NCBI GenBank assembly: GCA_937121005.1
Contig: CAKZKB010000088.1
Coordinates: forward strand, 1 to 16,343
Source: an uncultured cyanobacterium
GTDB taxonomy: Bacteria; Cyanobacteriota; Cyanobacteriia; Cyanobacteriales; Geitlerinemataceae
Length of the DNA stretch: 16,343 nucleotides
Direction: 5' to 3'
The stretch's first letter is position 1. Each line of letters opens with the position of its first letter. Below the pieces are notes generated by a model. That model ran no database searches, was not told where the DNA came from, and was given only the letters and a program-made list of their open reading frames with translations. Shown here one piece after another: positions 5,326 to 11,112 of this stretch. Made by a program: the position numbers and the translations under genes.

Positions 5326-7203
5326 TTGGCTTACGAACCCCTACACCATAAATATCGACCGACCAAGTTTTCGGAATTGGTGGGACAAGAGGCGATCGCG
5401 AAGACATTGAGTAACGCGCTTCGCCAACAGAGGATCGCGCCGGCTTATTTATTTGCAGGGCCTCGGGGAACGGGAAAAACATCGAGCGCTCGCATTTTAG
5501 CCAAGTCTCTAAACTGTTTGAAAACCGACAAGCCAACAGACGATCCCTGTGGGGTTTGTAAGGTTTGTCGGTCGATCGTCGATGGTTCATCTCTTGACGT
5601 GGTAGAAATTGATGCGGCGAGTAACACCGGGGTTGACAACATCCGCGACTTGATCGAACGAGCGCAGTTTGCACCGATGGAGTGTCGGTATAAACTGTAT
5701 ATCATCGACGAGTGTCATATGCTCAGTACGGCAGCATTTAATTCGCTGCTGAAAACCCTAGAAGAACCGCCGCCGCGCATTGTTTTTGTCCTCGCCACCA
5801 CCGATCCGCAGCGCGTTTTACCGACGATTATTTCGCGCTGTCAGCGTTTCGACTATCGCCGCATTCCCTTAGAGGCGATGGTATCTCACCTCAAAATCAT
5901 TGCTGACAAAGAAAGCATTAATATTAATGATGAAGCCGTCACCTTAGTGGCGCAAGTGGCGCAAGGTGGACTCCGAGATGCGGAAAGTTTGCTCGATCAG
6001 TTGAGTTTGTTACCCGATCGCGTCACTTCCGAGCAAGTTTGGGATTTAGTCGGTGCAGTTCCCGAACGGGATCTAATGGAACTCCTAGAAGCGATCGCCT
6101 CCGACAATTCCGAAGCCGTTCTCGATCGCAGTCGTCACCTCCTCGATCGCGGTAAAGAACCCCTCACCGTCTTGCAAAACCTAGCCGGATTTTATCGCGA
6201 TTTGCTGATTGCCAAAACCGCACCCAATCGCAGCGATCTCGTCGCCGTCACGCCGCCGACTTGGGAAAAAATGTGCGCATTTGCGCACAAATGGGACACT
6301 AATATTATCCTCGCTGGCGGACAGCATTTAAGAGCCTGCGAAGCGCAAATCAAAAACACCACCCAGCCTCGTTTGTGGCTGGAAATGAGCCTACTCGGGT
6401 TGCTTCCCTCCGCGATCGTCGCGCCGCAAAACCCCGCACCCGCGCCGAGAACTTTCGCGCCTCCTCCGTCGCCATCGCCGACACCCCAACCGCAACCGTA
6501 CCCCCAAACTCCTGCACCCGCGCCACCCCCCAGAAACGTCGCGCCTCCACCTTCCCCTTCGCCAACACCGCAACCGCAAACCCCCGCACCCGCACCCCCG
6601 CCAGCGACGGGTGAAAGTGGCGATCTCGCCACTATTTGGCAGCAAGTTCTCGATCGCGTGAAGCTGCCATTTACACAATCAATGTTTGAAGTAAACAGCT
6701 ATTTACTCGCCTTTGAAGACAACAGCGCCACGATAGGAGTTCGTGCGCCCGGTCTGCTAAAATTGTTAGGTGGAAAGTTACCCGAAATTGAAGCCGCATT
6801 CCAAGCCACGTTCCAGAAAAAAATTGCTATCTCCCTAGAAGTTGCCAGTCAAAACGGCAAGCAACCCGCGTCGCCTCCCGCGCAAACTTCACCTTCTCCG
6901 GCTCCCGCTCCCCCTCCCGCACCCGCAGCGCCGACAGCAGAAACTTCTACACAAACTGCACCGCCAGCGACAACTTCTCCCCCGGAAACGGTGGCGACTC
7001 CGCCTCCAGTGTCTCAAAATGGAACTGCACCCGATCCAGTGGTTCTCCCTCCAGAAAATAGCGCACCCCTGTCGCCTCCAGAAGCGCAATCGCAGGTTTC
7101 CGTAACGGAAACCGATGGCGATCCCGAAGAGGTCGAACGCGCGGCACGACAACTGGCTGAGTTTTTTAACGGGGAAGTTGTAAATATGGATCTCGATTTT
7201 TAG
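5326..7203 (+). CDS. dnaX: DNA polymerase III clamp-loader subunit gamma/tau
   Basis: The protein has 625 residues and is the ATPase subunit of the replicative clamp loader. Residues 1-360 hold the AAA+ core: GPRGTGKT Walker A (45-52), zinc cysteines C64, C75, C78 and C81, DECH Walker B (128-131), sensor region LATTDP and SRC arginine finger (170-172), and GLRDAES sensor 2 (R217). Residues 367-427 are a Pro-rich linker with an internal duplication. A second folded region (432-508) and another Pro/Ala-rich linker follow, then the C-terminal motif EEVERAARQLAEFFNGEVVNMD typical of cyanobacterial DnaX. The start is TTG, chosen because MAYEPLHHKYRP is the family N-terminus; no Shine-Dalgarno is visible and a heptamer array ends 9 bp upstream. 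No intein interrupts it, unlike DnaX of Synechocystis PCC 6803. The 3' end overlaps the convergent response regulator by 4 bp. Confidence 0.97.
   Translation: MAYEPLHHKYRPTKFSELVGQEAIAKTLSNALRQQRIAPAYLFAGPRGTGKTSSARILAKSLNCLKTDKPTDDPCGVCKVCRSIVDGSSLDVVEIDAASNTGVDNIRDLIERAQFAPMECRYKLYIIDECHMLSTAAFNSLLKTLEEPPPRIVFVLATTDPQRVLPTIISRCQRFDYRRIPLEAMVSHLKIIADKESININDEAVTLVAQVAQGGLRDAESLLDQLSLLPDRVTSEQVWDLVGAVPERDLMELLEAIASDNSEAVLDRSRHLLDRGKEPLTVLQNLAGFYRDLLIAKTAPNRSDLVAVTPPTWEKMCAFAHKWDTNIILAGGQHLRACEAQIKNTTQPRLWLEMSLLGLLPSAIVAPQNPAPAPRTFAPPPSPSPTPQPQPYPQTPAPAPPPRNVAPPPSPSPTPQPQTPAPAPPPATGESGDLATIWQQVLDRVKLPFTQSMFEVNSYLLAFEDNSATIGVRAPGLLKLLGGKLPEIEAAFQATFQKKIAISLEVASQNGKQPASPPAQTSPSPAPAPPPAPAAPTAETSTQTAPPATTSPPETVATPPPVSQNGTAPDPVVLPPENSAPLSPPEAQSQVSVTETDGDPEEVERAARQLAEFFNGEVVNMDLDF
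6430..6606 (+). repeat. Duplicated Pro-rich linker inside dnaX
   Basis: Residues 369-427 contain two tandem units built on APPPSPSPTPQPQ followed by TPAPAPPP. The nucleotide copies differ mainly at third positions, so the duplication is either old or kept by selection at the protein level. It acts as a flexible tether between the ATPase core and the tau-like C-terminal region. Confidence 0.7.
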
Positions 7204-7565
7204 CCGCGTAACAACTGCTTCACCGTTCCGAACAATTCCTTCGGGTGAAACGGTTTGGCAATGTAGGCATCTGCGCCTTGTTTCATTCCCCAATAGCGAT
7301 CGAAATCTTCTGCTTTCGCCGAACACATGACGATCGGCAGGTTTTTCGTTTTCGGATCGGACTTGATCTGCCGACAAAACTCGTAACCGTTCATCTTCGG
7401 CATGACAATATCTAAGAGTACCAAATCGGGACAGCGATCGCGGATTTTCGCCAACCCTTCTACGCCATCGCTGGCTTCAGTAATGCTCAACCCCTTGTCT
7501 GCTAGCAAGCTAGCAATCATTTCCCGTTGAGATGGGTTGTCTTCCACGATGAGAACTGTAGTCAT
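7200..7565 (-). CDS. Single-domain CheY-like response regulator (PilH/PixH type)
   Basis: The protein has 121 residues and is a complete receiver domain without an output domain. It has the acidic pair E8/D9, phosphoacceptor D52 (VLLDIVMPKMNGYEFC), switch residue S82 (VMCSAK), K104 (AKPF) and the DRYWGMKQGADAYIAKPF segment characteristic of the PilH/PixH/TaxY-like regulators of cyanobacterial type IV pili and phototaxis. It probably takes phosphate from a CheA-like kinase encoded elsewhere. AGGAGA 5 nt before the ATG supports the start. The gene is convergent with dnaX; the TAA and TAG stops overlap. It stands alone, so the specific pathway cannot be fixed from context, and I leave out a symbol. 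Confidence 0.93.
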   Translation of the reverse strand: MTTVLIVEDNPSQREMIASLLADKGLSITEASDGVEGLAKIRDRCPDLVLLDIVMPKMNGYEFCRQIKSDPKTKNLPIVMCSAKAEDFDRYWGMKQGADAYIAKPFHPKELFGTVKQLLRG

Positions 7566-7615
7566 ACAAATCTCCTAAACCGATTGGTCGTTAGATGCCC
7601 GTAATTGTTAAGTTT

Positions 7616-7621
7616 ATTATA
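7616..7621 (-). promoter_or_regulatory. Candidate -10 box for the response regulator gene
   Basis: A perfect TATAAT on the minus strand lies 50 bp upstream of the ATG. No good -35 is present at the usual distance (TGAACG at 18 bp matches three of six), so the promoter would need an activator or an alternative sigma factor. Confidence 0.4.
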
Positions 7622-7690
7622 CCCAGACTCGCCGCCAATCGTTCACCTGGGGGAAATTTACTCCCTCTCGCATCCGTGCCACGACGCGCC

Positions 7691-7719
7691 TAGTCACTTT
7701 TGGTAAAAATCACTATAAT
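7691..7719 (+). promoter_or_regulatory. pncB promoter with overlapping dyad (candidate NrtR operator)
   Basis: TAGTCA (7691-7696, four of six) and a perfect TATAAT (7714-7719) are separated by 17 bp. Over the same bases lies an imperfect inverted repeat: TAGTCACTTTT (7691-7701), GGT, AAAAATCACTA (7705-7715), with 9 of 11 positions pairing. A dyad spanning -35 to -10 at the head of a block that contains nrtR is where a repressor site is expected. Assignment to NrtR is inference. Confidence 0.55.
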
Positions 7720-7752
7720 TAAGGCGACGCTCGCTGTCAAGGAGAATTTTAC

Positions 7753-9120
7753 ATGGGATTGTCACCCGATCGAGACTTAGTACCGACCAGCGATCGCTAC
7801 AGTTTGCTGACAGACTTGTACGAACTGACCATGGCGGCGTGCTATGCAGGGGAAAGAGTAGACGATCGCCGCGCCAGTTTTGAATTGTTTGCTCGCAAAT
7901 TGCCGTCTGGGTACGGTTACGCGATCGCCATGGGGTTAGAACAGGCGATCGAATACGTGCAGAACTTCCATTTTACTGGCGAACAAATTGCCGCCTTGCG
8001 CGAAACTCAACTATTTGAGAGTGTAGGCGATCGCTTCTGGGATTTACTCGAAACCGCTCGCTTTAGCGGGGATCTGTGGGCGGTTCCCGAAGGAACAGCC
8101 GTTTTCCCCAACGAACCTTTCCTGCGAATTGAAGCGCCATTTTGGGAAGCCCAAATCCTCGAAACTTACCTGCTCAATACCTTAAACTATCAAACGCGAA
8201 TTGCCACACAAGCGGCTCGAATTCGCGATGTGGCAGGCGAAAGCGCTCGTTTGCTCGAATTTGGATCTCGCCGTGCCTTCAGCCCGCAAGCGTCAATGTG
8301 GGCGGCGCGGGCAGCACTCGCCGCCGGGTTCGACAGTACCTCCAACGTGCTAACAGCGTTGCAATTGGGATGCAAACCAACGGGAACAATGGCGCACGCT
8401 TTGGTCATGGGTTTGACGGCACTCGAAGGTAGCGAAGATGATGCCTTTATTGCCTTCCATAAATACTTCCCCGGTGCGCCGTTGTTGGTGGATACTTACG
8501 ACACGATCGCGGCTGTAAAGCGGTTAAAACAGAAGGTCGAAGCGGGAGAAATGGAAGTAAAAGGCGTGCGTTTGGATTCGGGAGACATTGCCGCCTTGTC
8601 GAAAGAAGTGCGATCGCTGCTGCCGGATATTGCTATTTTTGCCAGTGGAGATTTAGACGAATACGAAATCGCTAACCTGCTGGCGAACGGAGCCACCATC
8701 GACGGTTACGGTATCGGCACGAAACTGGTAAGTGGTACAGCACTCAACGGCGTTTACAAACTTGTCGAAATCGATGGCAAGCCTGTGATGAAGCGATCGA
8801 GCGGAAAAGTCACCTATCCTGGAAAAAAACAGATTTTTCGTCAATTCGATCGCGGTTTAATTTCCCGAGATCGTTTAGGGTTGATAGACGAAGCCGTGCG
8901 AGACGGGGAAATTCCCCTGCTCGAACGGGTTATCGCCGATGGCAAGTTGGTGAAACCCGCCGACAGTCTCGAGGCGATCGCCAAGCGAACCCGCGAGTCG
9001 ATGGAGTCTCTCCCACCTGACACTCGCCGCATTGAAGATGCCACCCCCATCCCGGTTGACATTTCCGATGCGTTGCAATCCCTCACCGATCGCGTTATTT
9101 CAACGAACAACGAGCAATGA
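7753..9120 (+). CDS. pncB: Nicotinate phosphoribosyltransferase
   Basis: The protein has 455 residues. It transfers the phosphoribosyl group of PRPP to nicotinate, giving NaMN, the first Preiss-Handler step, in the cytoplasm. Signature segments are YSLLTDLYELTMAA (16-29), FELFARKLPSGYGYAIAMGLEQAI (43-66), RLLEFGSRRAFSPQA (166-180) and GTMAHALVMG (211-220), whose H215 corresponds to the histidine phosphorylated in the PncB family. Further on come VRLDSGDIAAL and GYGIGTKLVSG..ALNGVYKLVEIDGKPVMKRSSGK. AAGGAGA (7739-7745) 7 nt upstream supports the ATG, and a promoter with a dyad lies at 7691-7719. It is followed by nadD (next step) and nrtR (regulator). The last codons, STNNEQ, are read from an AACAATG-type heptamer array in which the stop codon also lies. 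Confidence 0.95.
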   Translation: MGLSPDRDLVPTSDRYSLLTDLYELTMAACYAGERVDDRRASFELFARKLPSGYGYAIAMGLEQAIEYVQNFHFTGEQIAALRETQLFESVGDRFWDLLETARFSGDLWAVPEGTAVFPNEPFLRIEAPFWEAQILETYLLNTLNYQTRIATQAARIRDVAGESARLLEFGSRRAFSPQASMWAARAALAAGFDSTSNVLTALQLGCKPTGTMAHALVMGLTALEGSEDDAFIAFHKYFPGAPLLVDTYDTIAAVKRLKQKVEAGEMEVKGVRLDSGDIAALSKEVRSLLPDIAIFASGDLDEYEIANLLANGATIDGYGIGTKLVSGTALNGVYKLVEIDGKPVMKRSSGKVTYPGKKQIFRQFDRGLISRDRLGLIDEAVRDGEIPLLERVIADGKLVKPADSLEAIAKRTRESMESLPPDTRRIEDATPIPVDISDALQSLTDRVISTNNEQ

Positions 9121-9161
9121 ACAATGAACAATGAGCAATGAACAATGAACAATGAACAATA
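9106..9161. repeat. AACAATG heptamer array across the pncB stop
   Basis: Eight tandem 7-bp units (AACAACG, AGCAATG, AACAATG, AACAATG, AGCAATG, AACAATG, AACAATG, AACAATA). The first two encode the C-terminal residues of PncB, and the TGA stop (9118-9120) is formed at a unit junction. This is a different heptamer family from the TTAGG arrays. Confidence 0.85.
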
Positions 9162-9252
9162 AACAGCGATGCTTCGTAATCAAAGCAAATGAAGCTGTGG
9201 CTCGCAAGCTAACCATCTCTTGGCTAAGCTAGCGATCGCCAATCACCAATTC

Positions 9253-9270
9253 CCCATTACCCATTACCCA
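9253..9270. repeat. CCCATTA heptamers before nadD
   Basis: Two full CCCATTA units and a partial third end 7 bp before the nadD ATG. They occupy the place of a Shine-Dalgarno. The same motif, as AACCCATTA, recurs between groES and groEL. Confidence 0.6.
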
Positions 9271-9277
9271 ATTTCAA

Positions 9278-9844
9278 ATGAAACAAATCGCCTTATTTGG
9301 AACCAGTGCCGATCCGCCAAACGTTGGACACCGCGAGATTTTGCGGTGGTTGTGCCAGCATTTTGACTGGGTAGCGGTATGGGCATCGGACAATCCATTT
9401 AAGTCCCATCAAACCCCCATCGAACAGCGAGCCACCATGCTCGAAATTGTTGTCCAGGAGTTAAATTACGAGTCCTACGACAACATCGGCTTACATTCGG
9501 AACTGAGCGATTCTCGCGCCCTCAAAAGCGTTTTCCAAGCAAAAAAAAACTGGGAAGGCGATTTGCTCACCTTGGTCATTGGTTCCGATCTAGCCGGACA
9601 GATTACCCAATGGTATCGCATTGAAGAAGTGTTTCAACACGTCGGTTTGTTAATTATGCCTCGTCCCGGCTATCCGCTAGAAGACGAAACACTAGAAAAT
9701 CTGAGCAAAATGGCAAACGTGACGATCGCCGATCGTTCCATGCCCGATACTTCGTCCACTGAATTTCGGCAAACGCACAACCGAGATCTGCTCGATCTGC
9801 CAGTTCTAAAGTATATCGAACGCGAGCATTTGTATGGCATATAA
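9278..9844 (+). CDS. nadD: Nicotinate-nucleotide adenylyltransferase
   Basis: The protein has 188 residues. It adenylates NaMN with ATP to NaAD, the step after PncB. The N-terminus ALFGTSADPPNVGHREILRWL (5-25) is the cyanobacterial version of the nucleotidyltransferase GxFxPxHxGH motif; N15 stands where many enzymes have H or T, while G17-H18 are kept. GSDLAGQITQWY (102-113) and TSSTEFR (158-164, the ISSTxxR motif) complete the active site. The ATG is fixed by the family N-terminus, although no Shine-Dalgarno is present. A run of nine A at 9541-9549 (codons for A-K-K-N) is a possible slippage site. It lies 157 bp after pncB and 66 bp before nrtR, consistent with a salvage operon. Confidence 0.93.
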   Translation: MKQIALFGTSADPPNVGHREILRWLCQHFDWVAVWASDNPFKSHQTPIEQRATMLEIVVQELNYESYDNIGLHSELSDSRALKSVFQAKKNWEGDLLTLVIGSDLAGQITQWYRIEEVFQHVGLLIMPRPGYPLEDETLENLSKMANVTIADRSMPDTSSTEFRQTHNRDLLDLPVLKYIEREHLYGI

Positions 9845-9895
9845 AAAGATATAAAAAGTGCGATCGTCCTCGATATGCTGTCCTGTTTAGGGTTT

Positions 9896-9901
9896 AAGGA
9901 G
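9896..9901 (+). promoter_or_regulatory. Ribosome binding site that fixes the nrtR start
   Basis: AAGGAG lies 9 nt before the GTG at 9911. The upstream in-frame ATG at 9875 has no such site, so the GTG start is preferred and the protein is 12 residues shorter than the open frame. Confidence 0.7.
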
Positions 9902-9910
9902 CGCTCAATT

Positions 9911-10696
9911 GTGAACGATTATTTACTCAAAAACGATCGCGATCGAGATTGTCCCACAGACGGGGGCGATCGCTTCCAAATTGAAGTCGATAACGCCATT
10001 TTTTCAGTGGATCTCGATCGCCACCGCGTTTTGGTTTTGTTAGTGAGACAGCGTAATTCTTCCCGGTTCGATCGCTGGTGTTTGCCCGGAACCTTCGTGC
10101 GTTTGGGGGAATCTCTCGAAGCCGCCGCCCATCGAATTATGTCCGAACGCATTCGCGCCCGCAATTTATATCTAGAGCAATTATACACCTTCGACGGACA
10201 TAGCGATCCCCTCGACGATCGCCTTTCTCACCAACAACTTCCACCGCCAGATGACGGCAATCTCACCCTAGAAAACCCTTATATTTCTGTGAGTTATTTT
10301 GCTTTAGTTCGTTGGGATGAAGCCCGCATCATGGGAGAAGGCGCGATCGGTACGTCTTGGTATCCGCTCAATCAAGTTCCGCCTTTAATTGCCAACTACG
10401 ATCGCATTTTACAATACGGCTACAAGCGACTGCGAAACAAACTCGAATACAGTCCCGTCGCCTTTGAAGTATTACCCGAAACCTTTACATTGAGTGAAGT
10501 TTATCAACTCTATACTGCCGTGTTAGGTGAGGACTTTTCCGACTATTCTAACTTTCGCTCTCGCTTGCTCAAACTCGGTTTTTTAAGCGATACCGGCCAA
10601 AAAGTTTCTAGAGGTGCGGGCCGTCCGGCAAGTTTGTATCGGTTCGACGCTCGAGCGTTCGAGCCGCTAAAAGATAAACCAATGGTATTTATTTAA
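9911..10696 (+). CDS. nrtR: NUDIX-related transcriptional regulator of NAD metabolism
   Basis: The protein has 261 residues from the GTG start. The N-terminal part (about 22-165) is a Nudix fold: FSVDLDRHRVLVLLVRQRNS..FDRWCLPGTFVRLGESLEAAAHRI. The C-terminal part (about 180-245) is the NrtR winged helix, with EVLPETFTLSEVYQLYTAVLGEDFSDYSNFRSRLLKLGFL and GAGRPASLYRF. NrtR proteins repress NAD biosynthesis or salvage genes and release DNA on binding ADP-ribose-type ligands. The Nudix box is degenerate: the RE..EE core reads RI..ER, and T replaces the leading glycine, so hydrolysis is unlikely while ligand sensing remains plausible. Its position behind pncB and nadD and the dyad at 7691-7715 fit autogenous control of a salvage operon. 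The open frame extends to an ATG at 9875, which I reject because only the GTG has a good ribosome binding site. Confidence 0.93.
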   Translation: MNDYLLKNDRDRDCPTDGGDRFQIEVDNAIFSVDLDRHRVLVLLVRQRNSSRFDRWCLPGTFVRLGESLEAAAHRIMSERIRARNLYLEQLYTFDGHSDPLDDRLSHQQLPPPDDGNLTLENPYISVSYFALVRWDEARIMGEGAIGTSWYPLNQVPPLIANYDRILQYGYKRLRNKLEYSPVAFEVLPETFTLSEVYQLYTAVLGEDFSDYSNFRSRLLKLGFLSDTGQKVSRGAGRPASLYRFDARAFEPLKDKPMVFI

Positions 10697-10723
10697 GAAA
10701 AGCGCGATCGCGTCCTGGAAACA

Positions 10724-10957
10724 ATGAAAGGTTACATACAAAGTAAAAATATTGTGTTAACCGAACCGCTACCGGAACAGTTTCGAGATGGCGATGAGGT
10801 GGAAATCGCGATCGTGAAGCCAGAACCGTTACCAGACGATCGCGATCGGGTAACTTTGGACGAAGAGTTAGCGATCGCGGCCGCGATCGTTGATGAGCTA
10901 GAATTAGGATGGGACGAGGAATGTCAACAGGCAGCGATTACCGATTGGGAAGCATAA
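10724..10957 (+). CDS. Small acidic protein, possibly antitoxin-like; function unknown
   Basis: The protein has 77 residues. The first 32 residues (MKGYIQSKNIVLTEPLPEQFRDGDEVEIAIVK) look like a small beta-rich domain of the kind seen in AbrB-like or AF2212-type antitoxins. An acidic helix with DDRDRVTLDEELAIAAAIVDELE follows, and the tail ends WDEECQQAAITDWEA. That is a resemblance in pattern, not a firm family call. No toxin gene follows: the next gene starts 155 bp later behind its own promoter. It begins 27 bp after nrtR on the same strand and may ride on the NAD transcript. No clear Shine-Dalgarno is visible. Codons with GCGATCGCG repeats fit the host genome. Confidence 0.6.
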   Translation: MKGYIQSKNIVLTEPLPEQFRDGDEVEIAIVKPEPLPDDRDRVTLDEELAIAAAIVDELELGWDEECQQAAITDWEA

Positions 10958-10986
10958 AACGCGATCGGCTAAATGTTGTGCCAGCC

Positions 10987-11015
10987 TTGACAAAAGTGTA
11001 ATTTTATGTTATACT
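10987..11015 (+). promoter_or_regulatory. Near-consensus promoter of the PLD-helicase gene, with dyad over the -10
   Basis: A perfect TTGACA (10987-10992) and TATACT (11010-11015) are separated by 17 bp, and TG at 11007-11008 makes an extended -10. Transcription should start near 11022, leaving a leader of about 90 nt. An imperfect inverted repeat, GTGTAATTTTA (10996-11006) and TAAAACTCAC (11015-11024), brackets the -10 box and could be an operator. Confidence 0.72.
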
Positions 11016-11052
11016 AAAACTCACGAAAATCCGATTGAAGCTCTGGCAATAA

Positions 11053-11086
11053 TTTTTGTCTAATATCTGCGATCGTTTTTGTCTAA
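11053..11086 (+). repeat. Direct repeat in the PLD-helicase leader
   Basis: TTTTTGTCTAA occurs twice (11053-11063 and 11076-11086), 23 bp start to start, about two helical turns, within the untranslated leader. The second copy follows a GCGATCG. Role unknown; a protein-binding site or leader structure are both possible. Confidence 0.55.
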
Positions 11087-11112
11087 ACTCGTGATTGCTG
11101 CGTAATTTCATT

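Noticed and set aside
6192..6632. Gly-rich open frames opposite the dnaX linker
   Set aside because: They arise from Pro-rich codons read in reverse and have no recognisable domain.
6817..6823. Seven-A run in dnaX as a programmed frameshift site making a short gamma protein
   Set aside because: The alternative frames stay open for another 80 or so codons in Pro/Ser-rich sequence, so slippage would not give a defined short form, and no stimulatory hairpin or upstream Shine-Dalgarno-like element is evident.
5326..7203. Intein in dnaX
   Set aside because: The AAA+ motifs run without interruption and the length fits an intein-free protein.
9875..9910. ATG at 9875 as nrtR start
   Set aside because: No ribosome binding site, whereas GTG 9911 has AAGGAG at 9 nt spacing and the added residues match nothing in the family.
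11095..11112. TTG at 11095 as start of the PLD-helicase
   Set aside because: A rarer start codon with no better ribosome site than ATG 11113; the six extra residues add no domain sequence. Not fully excluded.
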